64,000 nucleotides of DNA from Rhizoclosmatium globosum (Eukaryota; Chytridiomycota; Chytridiomycetes; Chytridiales; Chytriomycetaceae), in the NCBI GenBank assembly GCA_002104985.1, contig MCGO01000004.1, positions 248,001 to 312,000 on the forward strand, written 5' to 3'. A program made the translations under genes and the position numbers. Below the pieces are notes generated by a model. It saw only the letters and a program-made list of their open reading frames with translations, was not told the DNA's origin and made no database searches. Every line of letters begins with the position of its first letter. Positions within the stretch are counted from its first letter, which is position 1. This document shows, piece by piece, positions 1 through 9,069 of the stretch.

Positions 1-2655
1 ATTCATACTTAAAAGCATTGTCACCTTTCTTGGCCTTCATCTTATCTTTTACAAATGTTCGAATCGAAACTGACTTTCTGTAGAGACTAAGCACAATATC
101 AACTCGTTCATCGGTCATTTCTTCGGAAGTCTAAAAGAAAGAGTTAAAGTTCCATGAAATCTCAAGACTGTTAACTAACCATGCAATACTCAATCGCAAT
201 ATCAAGTACGCCTAACAGCATATCAACCATACCCTTGCTCTTCTTGCTTGTTTCGCTTTCATTTCAAATTAACGTTGCAGTCTGGTTAAATCATCTTCAT
301 ACCTGTCACCCATATAATCAGCCTCCTTATCAATTTCGTAATCCACTAAATCTGCTTTCGTAAGCTTCTCCAAGATTTTCTCAAACATTGCTTTGTATTC
401 CTTTAAATCACGAGATGAAGAAGTCGATGCCGAAATCGCACTCATCAGTACACTCATTAGTTCTGGAAGAGGCTCTGAAACAGGCTTCAGCCGAATAATT
501 ATTTCGATGATATGTTTACCAGCGATTTGTGATCCATCGAAACATGCTTCTAGATGAAGTGGGGCACGAATGTTATCCGTTTCTTCATAATATCTTGTAA
601 ATTGGGAAATGAATAGGTCGAGGCAACTTGATGCTGGTAATGGTTTGGTACGTGGTGAATTTACTGTCAAGTGAACGTACCAAGCCAAGGCTGGAGCTCC
701 ATAATATTCAAGAACCCATCACATAATTGTACTCGAATATCATATTGTTGGTTCATACCACGTCGCAAAATATCTGCCAGATTGAGATGTTAGAACAATA
801 TTTGTAAATTTGTAGACATACAAAAGATCTCCGAGTCACTTGAACTGATCATATTTTGCGATCCACTTTCTGACGGCGGCTCCACGAGCTTCAAAAAATG
901 AACCAAAGTGGAGACAGATACTTTTCGTGATGCAATGTCCGAACTAAACATTCCTTTCCTCAACGGAATAAATAAACTTTCGCGAAAGCTGGAGTTGCTA
1001 CTTTCTGGACCTGTTATTGTGTCGAATAGCGGTGAAATCGCCCACAAGAAACGTTCAGAGACTGTTACTGGGACTTCGCCCAAACAGTTTAATACTTCAA
1101 GAATCTTGCTGCTCAAAAGCGAGACTTGAGCGGCACTTTTCCTCGCTAACATTTCGAGTAAATAAGAATATGTGACAATGTTGACGGGTTTGGTTATAAT
1201 TCGTGACAAAACTTGGTCAGCTATAGTCTTGACAATTCCAGCATGGATTACGCAGAGTTCCAAAAGGATCCAGGTTCCCAAATCGTATAATCCCCAGACA
1301 CACTCTTCTGCGAATTCTTCAAAGACAAGGCGATGATTTGATGGTGGTATTGGAGCAGATTCAATCAGCGTGAAGGCAAGGTTATGCAAGTCAGGAATCA
1401 AATTATCCCAATGTTCAGACTTCAAAATGATTCTTTTCAAGATTTTCCAGATTGTAATTGGGGACATCGCTTGTTTAGCAGCGAGTGGGATCCAAGCAGA
1501 ACGGCGATGATATTCAAAATCTTTGCATGCAGAGTTTGCTAATCCTTTCAATGCATCCAAGGCAGGACCTTCAAAGCGATGAATTTGTGACATGGCCAAA
1601 AGACTTAGGGATGGTTAGAAATGTTTAGATGAAAGCCCAAGGCACATACAGACTGAAGGAAAAAGGCGTATGATTCATTCCCTTATTAGCTTTCAGAAGT
1701 TGCAGTAATTCGATGCCAAGATCCTGGTTCTGCCGAACAGCGAAGCATATTTGTATCAAAATAGTTCCCTCCGTTCGAATGGCATCCTTTTTCGACTTCG
1801 ACAACTTGTTATTTTTCCAATCGTCTTCGCTGGAGTCTCCCAGTAGGAGATCAAAGTGGTTCATGTACTCCAAGATTTCCTGCAATATGATTTTACGCTG
1901 GCCCTATTTCGAGTATGAGGCCCATTCTGCATAAAGTCACCTAAGAAACGCACCGCTTTTGCCTGAATGAGTAAGAAGCGCACAATTGAAGCCAAATTCG
2001 CGGGTTGAGATGTCTTCATGATGCTGTGATCAAGTCAGCTGCGCCACCAGCCCCAAAAAACAAACACAGCACGAACCGCACGAGCTTTTCGACGAGGGCC
2101 TGATGGGCAACGGGCGGCAGCGGCAGATCTGAAAAGGCGAGAGCGAGAGCGTTTGCGATTCGCGTTGGCCACTCGACCTTGACGAGTTTGAGGGTGAATG
2201 CATCGCGGGCGCCGTCGTCGCGACCGGCCGCGGCGAGAAGCGCGGGCACTGCTTCAACGGCTTTTGGCGGGATTGTCGACAGCGCGGCCGTGATCTGCGC
2301 GAGGGCTGAGCTGGCGAATCCAGGAACACTTCTGCGGACACGGACACGGACACACGGACACACACGGACAGAGACAGAGACAGAGACAGGTCAGGTTCAA
2401 AGATGGAAGGACTTAAGTAACGCACCCGCTTTTGGTCTGAAGAACGCTAACAGCCTCACTCGCTTCCACTTCGTTGCGACTTGTTTCCGCAAGGAGCCAT
2501 GCAAGCACTTCTTGTAGCTTGCCACGCTTCTCCTCAAGATCGCACCCTACCTTATGCATTAGGTGAATGCCGTCTATCGCAAAGGTCCTTACCATCGATT
2601 TCGGCTCGCAATTTGGTAAAGTCCATGCTAGTATTTTTAACCAACTTTCGGACAT
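1..2655 (-). CDS. FANCI: FANCI, Fanconi anaemia group I protein (N-terminal half, C-terminus beyond window)
   Basis: FANCI pairs with FANCD2 as the ID clamp that is monoubiquitinated at stalled forks during interstrand crosslink repair in the nucleus. The exons read, in order, as an alpha-solenoid. A segment with EGTILIQICFAV and LGIELLQLLK (about 1,640-1,800) matches animal FANCI EGTIILHIVFAIKLDYELG. It is followed by IHRFEGPALDALK, the motif RKGMFSSDIASRKVS (FANCI has RKAMF..QLDARKS), APLHLEACFDGSQIAGK (about 520-580) and, at the left edge, LSLYRKSVSIRTFVKDK. The first exon (2,655 to about 2,426) ends GG before GTGCGT, and joining to the exon after GCAG near 2,337 keeps frame. I chose the ATG at 2,655 as the start; the reading frame is also open a few codons upstream, so an extra 5' exon is possible. 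The C-terminal half is outside the window. Confidence 0.85.
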
Positions 2656-2711
2656 CAGAAGAGACAACTAGCAACCCACAATTGCAAACCATGTCAATTT
2701 AATAATATATT

Positions 2712-3443
2712 TTAAGTATATTCGGGAATGAATATTTCTTTTGGCGCCTCTTTCAAGTCGAAAGGTCGCCAACACACTTTGATCAGAACCCCGCACGAGA
2801 CCATTGTTCCAGCAACTGCTGTCAACAAAACCCCCATCATAATGGAAAATGCACCAGTATTTGAGGCACAAACTCCTGATGTGTCGAGTGATTGCAAACT
2901 TACGAATCCGCCACCACAATTCACAGTGATGTACACACAGAGTCCCAGTAACACAAAACCCCAAACCAGTACGCCCCACATAAACCCTTGCCAACGGTAA
3001 TTTGAATTGAACGTTTTCCTCTCGCAGGAAAGCAGGGGAAAAGCCAAAATCGGAAGCAGAAGAGTCATCACGAAGGCTCCCACAATGACAGATTCAGAGC
3101 TTATATTATTGTACGCTATGATGCCTCCGTTTCCGGCATTGGGTCGCGTAATTTTCTCGTTCCCCCAAAACACTGGCCAATAGTCATAGCGAAAGGCAGA
3201 GAAATGTTGTACAATCTTGTATTTGTGATAAGGCATCAAGAAATTCTGCTTGTAGTACTTTGCAGAATTAGTTGGCCTTGGGAATGGATGAACTTGTGTT
3301 TTTGTTGTAGGACGCGATGGTTTCACCACAGCCAAGTGTGAGTTTGCCTTTGAATGATCCGCCCTTGTATTTGAGCTTGCTTTGGAATGTGCTGCGTAAC
3401 TGCTAATATCTGTGTTCGCCCTTGATCGAGCAGGGATCTGCAT
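2712..3443 (-). CDS. Small three-pass membrane protein, unknown function
   Basis: Single-exon frame of 243 residues from the ATG at 3,443; I do not recognise a family. The first 60 residues are polar, rich in Ser, Thr, Lys and Arg, and look disordered. An aromatic stretch (residues about 62-95, many Tyr, Phe and Trp) precedes three predicted membrane helices at about 118-139, 154-174 and 200-222. The short tail RPFDLKEAPKEIF is charged. It sits between FANCI and KIN17 on the same strand, only 28 bp after the KIN17 stop, so the genes may share transcription read-through but nothing ties the functions together. A longer upstream open frame overlaps KIN17 coding sequence and is rejected as start. 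Confidence 0.6.
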   Translation of the reverse strand: MQIPARSRANTDISSYAAHSKASSNTRADHSKANSHLAVVKPSRPTTKTQVHPFPRPTNSAKYYKQNFLMPYHKYKIVQHFSAFRYDYWPVFWGNEKITRPNAGNGGIIAYNNISSESVIVGAFVMTLLLPILAFPLLSCERKTFNSNYRWQGFMWGVLVWGFVLLGLCVYITVNCGGGFVSLQSLDTSGVCASNTGAFSIMMGVLLTAVAGTMVSCGVLIKVCWRPFDLKEAPKEIFIPEYT

Positions 3444-3471
3444 TTTTGCAAACAAACTACATATATTTATC

Positions 3472-4630
3472 TTATTTGAATCTTTTGGCCGGAGGGAATT
3501 CATTTGAACCTCCACCAAACCTCTCCCGTTTCCGTTTTTCCTCTTCCATAATTTGTTGCATGGCTGAAAGTTTCTTGACAGGAGCCGGTGCTGCTGCTGC
3601 CGCTGCTGATTTGTCCTTCTCAGACTTTCCAGCACTCATCCAAGATGGTTTCTTGATTCCACCTGCAGCTCCAACACCAACACTGCTTGCACTTCCAAAC
3701 GAGAATCCAGTTGGCTTCTTTACAGCAGGCACAGCTGCGACTGAACTGGTTGTTTCTGACGATGCAGCAGCAGCAGTTGTATTTGCAGGAACAGAGTCTG
3801 GCGTTGGGGCAGCGGGCACAATCAGAGGTTTTGCTGTCTTAAATTCCAACTTCAATTTCAAAGGCTCCTCTCCATCTTTCTTGAGTTCTGTATATTCAGA
3901 TTCCGCTACGACGCTAGCTTCCTTAGCTTTTTCAATCTGCTCTTCAAGTAACTTTGCATTTCGTTCTTCTTCAGTCTTTTCCATTCGCTCTTTACGTTCA
4001 ATAGCTTGCTGTCTTGCGAGAGTTTCTGGACGTGTATCGATCCATTGAATAAACAAGCCCTGGAAGTAAACGTGTTAAGATACCCTATTCAACTCCAAAC
4101 ACTAAACCACTGATCGCTATACCTTCTCCGTCTCTTCCAAGTTGATTCGCCCTTCACTCGCCATTGTACGACAGAATCCCGCCAGACTGTTCCAGCATGT
4201 TGCATTCATGTGGACATGTGTCTTGTCTGAAATGTATTCCTGATAGACAACGTTGGCATGAACACGCTTAGTTCCATGAGACAAACTCAGAATCTTCATA
4301 AACTCGGCTTTGAATTCTGTGTTCGAAGAAAGGGTAGATTGTGAGCTGCGCACCACCTAACAAAACACACTTACGTCCTGAGTATCCACTAATGTATTTT
4401 CCAGAGCTTTCAGCAAACAGGGCCATTTGGCGTTGATGTGCTTCACTGGCACAGTGACATTTGAAGCCGTTCTCGTCTCGACATTGCTTTTCACACATTT
4501 GGCAGTACCAACGGAGCTTTTGCAGGCCCTTTGCTTTAATGCGGTTGGCGATCGCCTTTGGTGTCATGAAACCTGTGGACTATGAGTAAGTATGCACTTA
4601 AAGACAAGGCGGCGTACCATCTTTCGCCAT
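3472..4630 (-). CDS. KIN: KIN17 DNA/RNA-binding zinc-finger protein, short C-terminus
   Basis: KIN17 is a nuclear protein linked to splicing (late spliceosome), DNA replication and UV response. Exon 1 is 13 nt (ATG at 4,630, MAKDG split by a GTACGC intron). Exon 2 carries the highly conserved start TPKAIANRIKAKGLQKLRW and the C2H2 finger CQMCEKQCRDENGFKCHC plus H residues. Exon 3 (4,117-4,330) is the winged-helix-like KIN17 domain with GTKRVHANVVYQEYI and HMNAT. Exon 4 begins with FIQWIDTRPETLARQQ and continues as a long charged coiled coil, then a low-complexity Ala/Ser region and a basic end (PPAKRFK). Animal KIN17 continues after the helix SA.QQIMEEEKRK into tandem SH3-like/KOW domains; these are absent, as far as I can see because the frame stops at 3,472. 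The gene starts 34 bp from the divergent RS gene. Confidence 0.92.
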
Positions 4631-4680
4631 CTTTGTGGTGTTTTTCTTTGTGTTTCTTCTTGAAATGAGTTCTCACAAGA
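4596..4680. promoter_or_regulatory. Shared bidirectional start region of KIN17 and RS gene
   Basis: The ATG of KIN17 (4,630, minus) and the proposed ATG of the RS-rich gene (4,665, plus) are separated by 34 bp, so both transcripts must start within or inside each other's first exon or intron. No TATA-like box is visible. The plus-strand frame is open upstream of 4,665 back to 4,635, which is why the exact start of the RS gene is not certain. Confidence 0.4.
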
Positions 4681-5893
4681 AGGGCCTGGATGCAGCAGTC
4701 TCGTCACTTGTACGCGCAGTAAGTCGTAAGTATACACGAGACGAGTCAGGAATTAACCTTCATCAAAGGCATCTGGTGCCCCCACCACAATACCCGACAA
4801 AGACCTTGAACTTTATGTTGCCAATATGATTGCTCAAGAAGCTAAAGAAAAGGATATACTCGCAAAAGAAAAGGGAATCGCAGCGTATAGCTTGTTTGAG
4901 CGCAAAAAGAGGTTCTTGCTATGTGTAGGACAACCACAACTTCCGTTAACCTTGCCGTGTAGGTTACCGAAACCAAATATGCGATTCTTGAACAACTTGG
5001 TACAGCAAACTGATTCTCATAACTATGACTTGATTCTTCAGGAAAACAAGCGGTCTCGAGAACTGTTGGAGGATATCGAACGTCGTAAAGCTTCGTCTTC
5101 ACGAGACTATCGACGACAAAGTCGGAACCGTAGCCGAAGCAAGAGTAGAAGTCGAAGTAGGAGTCTTAGTCGGGAGAGGTACCGAAGGGATGATGACAGA
5201 GAACGGGGTTCTCATGGAATAAGTAAGGACAGACGAGAACGGGACGGAAATGAACGACGAGACGAACGCCGAGGAAGAAGAGCGGATTCACCTGAGGAAA
5301 GAAGAAGAAGTCGATCGCCTGAACGAAAAAGGCGACCGAGTCAGTCACCCGACCAACTTGTCCGAAGATCAAGTCGTTCGCCGTCTCAGCCAGAGCGCTT
5401 GCATTCAAAAGAAAGGCTCTACTCACAAGAAAGGCGTCCGAAAAGCCGTTCCCCTCACCGAAAACGAAGCCCATCTCCCGTTGAACCAATACCAAGATCA
5501 CGGTCACTTTCCCCTTTAAGCAAAGGGCCACCCATTCATTCTTCAGATGCACAGACAGATTCATTCCGCGTCTCATCATTAACCACAAGGCAAATCAGAG
5601 GCCGTGGTGCCGTTCTCACATCCTCATCACGACTTGATAAATTCTTTGGAGACCCAACGTATGATCCACGACTTGATATGGACAACTATGACGACACGAA
5701 TCTTGACCATTTCGTGAATGCAATTGAGGAGGCTGAGCTTGCCGTTGCGGGTGAAAAGCGAAAGCGAAAGGAGGCCAAGGAAAAGAAAAAGGACAAGAAG
5801 AGTAAGAAGGCCAAGAAAAAGAAGGAGAAGAAAGAAAAGAAGAGGAGGGAAGAGGAAGAAGAAGGGGAGGTCTCGGATAGCTCAAGTGAATAA
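4665..5893 (+). CDS. RS-domain protein, probable splicing-linked factor
   Basis: Three or more exons. Exon 1 (MSSHKKGLDAAVSSLVRA) joins at GCA|GTAAGT to an exon with PTTIPDKDLELYVANMI. A further intron after FERKKR is removed before LPKPNMRFLNNLVQ. The protein has a conserved-looking globular start (about 100 residues), a long Arg/Ser-rich middle with many RS, RSRS and SRSP dipeptides (5,100-5,520), a short motif GRGAVLTSSSRLDKFFG followed by YDPRLDMDNYDD, and a C-terminal Lys/Glu coiled tail ending EVSDSSSE. RS dipeptides are typical of nuclear pre-mRNA splicing proteins phosphorylated by SRPK/CLK; the function here is inferred from composition only, and I do not recognise the exact family. 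Part of this gene (about 5,150-5,345) is copied in inverse orientation at about 12,411-12,610. Confidence 0.65.
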
Positions 5894-5914
5894 AGTTTGG
5901 TCTTTTTTCTTGTG

Positions 5915-8133
5915 ATGATTCGGACAAAGGGAATCCGACTTCGGACGCGTGCCGATGACCACAGCGACGATGAAGTGGCATGGACGCCTCGAACACCAGC
6001 TCCGTTAAAGAAGAGTATTCGATTATCAGCATCGACATCGGGAGTGCGTGCCACGCCACGGACTCCGAGCGGAAGAGCCACCTCCTCCGAGTTGTCTAGT
6101 TTGGCTCCAGCGAAACAACGCACACCGTCCAAGTGCTCTCCAACTACTACAACCGCGTCGCTGTCGACCATGTCTTCTGTTTCGGCCACTTCTGTCACAT
6201 CTGAGTCGGTTTCGCTAAAGGAACCACCTCCTCCTCCTCCTCCTCCTCGGCCACCTTCAAAACAATCTCAAAAACACGCAACACCAAAACACACAACGCG
6301 CATCGCTGCAGTTGCAGTTTACAGTGATGAAGACGTGGACTTTGGTCCGAGCAGTCGCGCCATGGAACCTGCCACCCCGCGCGCATCTGCTTTTTCGCGC
6401 AGGTCCACGCTCGTGCTTTCCCGGCCTACTTCAAAGAATACAGACGCGGCTAGCTCGGCTGCGGCTGCTACTATCCAGGCTGCCTGGCGCGCAAAGAAAG
6501 CACGTCAAAGACTTGCTCTCCTTACTACTGAGCGACGGGAATCTGCTGCCTTGGTTATTCAAAAAGCCTACTCCAGATACCGCTATTTCAAACAGCGCAC
6601 TGTGGCCTCCATAAAAATTCAGGCTGTTTTCAGAATGCATCGTGAACGCTCTCGCTGGAAGTCAGTAAGACGTGCTGTCAACTTGATTCAGTCTATTTGG
6701 AGCGTCTATCTTAAAAGAAAGCAGATGAATTTCGTTCATATGAACGAAGCGAAACTTACACAGAATGATGGCGCAAATCCTTGTGAAGCTATTTCTACAC
6801 AACCATCTCTTGACATTTATGCAACAAAAATCCAGTCGATGTGGAGAATGCATCGTGAAGTCCTTAAGTTTCAAATCGTTAAATGCGCAGTGAGTCGCAT
6901 CAAGTCTAATTTTAAACAGAGGTATTTATTTCAGCCTTACTCATATTAAATTAACTTTCGGCACCAAAACACAAGAAAGCAGCGACTTCTCCAAGAGAAG
7001 CTTGAGAAACTTGCGTTCATCAAGGCCCAAAAATTACTCCTTCTGCAGAAACAGAAAATCGTCGAAGAGTTTTCTAGCAGCCAGTTGGCTATCGCTGCTG
7101 AACCCGATGTATCCCAGGAGTTAGTCGCAACAGATATGGAGATTGTTGAAGAGACTAGCGACCTATCAGATGAAAAAGGTGCCGAACACAAAGAGTTAGA
7201 AGTGCTTATTCAGAATAACAAGAAGATGGATTCAGATATCCTTGTTCCCGCTAGTCCACCCGCAATGAAGCCCTCGGCTCAGAATTCCGCTCATTTGTCT
7301 CTGTTGGCTCCACCGCCCACTTCCCAAGCCAATTTGAGGTCTGTGTTGACAGCCTCCAGCCTTCCTCTACCTTCATCACCAGCAATTGCACCAAAATCAC
7401 CAAAACATGTATCCATGCTCCCCTTTCCTCAGCGACGCACAGCACGAAAGCCTGTAGCAGTTCCTGTCACTGTGCCTGTCACTACAACAAAATCATTAGC
7501 GAAATCATCATCATCAAACACACAGATCATTCGGAATGTATTTTGCAAGTTGGATACAATGACTCCAAAAGAAGTTGAGCGTCTGACGTTCGCGAACACA
7601 ACAAAGAATTGTGGTCACATGGCTGTTACGTTGCGAGTCGAGGTCGTTAAAATGAATACAGTCAGGTAACACTTTTCAAACCATACACTGGCGTATCTTA
7701 CATCTATTGCAGACCTCCAAGTCCGACTCTTGAACAAACCCGGCAAAATCGGACATTAGAATCCGACCCACACTATTCAATTGATCCATCCCGGAAAACG
7801 AATATTAAATGGAATCAACAGCTTTCCCAAGACTTTCCACTTCCCCTGTCTGATTCTGTCCCTCAGCAACTTGCCCAAAAATCCTCGTGTTTACGAAAGA
7901 CAATGCAGCAGTTGAAAGTCATGGATGCAAAGAGCGAAGTTGTTGTTGTGAAAAGGCTGGAGTATTTGGAGGAGGACGGTCCTGTGGAGGAAGATGATGA
8001 AGTATCTGGTGGACACAAGAGGACGAATTCGTCAGGAGGAGCAGGGGGTATGAAGAAAAAGAGTAAGCTCACCATCGCGGAGAAGGGAGATAAGGCTGCT
8101 GAAAAACGGAAGGGACCTCTGCGGGTAAAATGA
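5915..8133 (+). CDS. IQ-motif (calmodulin-binding) protein
   Basis: Starts at the ATG at 5,915, only 21 bp after the stop of the RS gene. The N-terminal third is low complexity (Ser/Thr/Pro, with a run of eight prolines near 6,223-6,250). The middle holds four to five IQ repeats: ATIQAAWRAKKARQR, ALVIQKAYSRYRYFKQR, IKIQAVFRMHRERSRW, NLIQSIWSVYLKRK and TKIQSMWRMHRE, the classic calmodulin or myosin-light-chain binding helix. An intron near 6,920-6,975 leads to a coiled coil (RLLQEKLEKLAFIKAQK); another at about 7,667-7,712 leads to the last exon, which ends in a basic Lys-rich tail. A conserved-looking block lies around 7,530-7,665 (NVFCKLDTMTPKEVERL). Such proteins are often spindle or cytoskeleton linked, but nothing here fixes the role. 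Confidence 0.65.
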
Positions 8134-8917
8134 AATAAATGAATAGTTTACTTTTTAGTAAGACTATTAAAAAGAGATTGCTTAAATAATGAAATATTAT
8201 GTATTGTCATCACCTTTTTTGACAAATGTTCCAAAACAAACAACTCCGTGCAACCTTTCAGTCGATCTCCATGGATTCATTGTTACTGTTCCAGAAAACC
8301 CGCAAGCCCTGCACAAAAAGTTGCCATCTTACGAATAAAGAAACGAGTTATTACATCCTGGGCAAGGAGAAGGAACTCCATAGCGAATACACGTGCGAAT
8401 TCTTCCATGACTTACTTCTATCGCAGCAGGAGCGATTCCAAAATAGTGGTATAAAATACATACCCGATCAGTGTCAACGTTTTCTGCAGCAGAATCAAAG
8501 TAATTTGTAGCCAATGCCTTCTTCAACTGACTCGCGCTGAAATTCTTCACATATAATCAATAGATCTAAAGAGGAAGTCTGGATCCCTGACGTGTGCTTT
8601 TTTATCATGCAATTTTATGATGTAATTAGTAATCAAATACGCTGGTCCATAGAACGCCTTGCTAGAGTTGTTGGATGCATCCCTCCCTGTTTCGCCATGT
8701 GTAGATTTGGTGACCAAAGCATTCTTGGAACTGTCAACCCTGTCGAATTTTCCGTCCACTGGCTGGTACTCCTGGACAACGCGACGTTCACCATCTCCGC
8801 CACTTTTGCGTTCATCGAAAGCCACACGTTGAAAAAGCCCGCTGCCACTTCCACGTTCTGGATGTTCGCCATGAAACCTTGGTTCATCGAGATCAGGACT
8901 ATTGTAATCCCGCTACT
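8134..8917 (-). other. No intact gene; minus-strand coding remnants with a zinc-ribbon-like block
   Basis: Only fragmentary frames are present. On the minus strand, 8,547-8,870 encodes a hydrophilic stretch (DERKSGGDGERRVVQEY...), then 8,280-8,545 reads LKKALATNYFDSAAENV, then RYGVPSPCPGCNNSFLY, an in-frame TAA near 8,329 and DGNFLCRACGFSG. The spacing CxxC then CxxC resembles a zinc ribbon, faintly like the PADR1 finger of PARP1-like proteins, but the stop and the lack of plausible splice sites suggest decay. The Fanzor element A is inserted at its upstream edge (8,918), so it may be the 3' part of a gene broken by the insertion. Confidence 0.3.
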
Positions 8918-9069
8918 TACTGTATTTAACATTTTAGAAGAACATTAAAAAAAAACAAAAGGTAAAAGAAAAAAACATACCTGTAAAAAATAATTAGAAT
9001 TATGCCATAAGGAAAGCAAGGCCATACCAAATTTCTTTGTATTGTTAATCAGGAATGTATCCAGGGCTG

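Noticed and set aside
2030..2425. Arg/Ser-rich frames over the FANCI exon at 2.0-2.4 kb
   Set aside because: Shifted readings of the GC-rich exon and of a TCTC/CGGACA-rich intron; the frame with SALAQITAALSTIPPKAVEA fits the FANCI solenoid and splices in frame.
1..2655. FANCD2 instead of FANCI
   Set aside because: The EGTI..FAV, QIHRFEGPALDALK and LEACFDGSQIAG blocks align with FANCI specifically.
8280..8870. PARP1-like gene (PADR1 finger)
   Set aside because: Cys spacing is only loosely similar, there is an in-frame stop and no catalytic domain is present; listed as remnant only.
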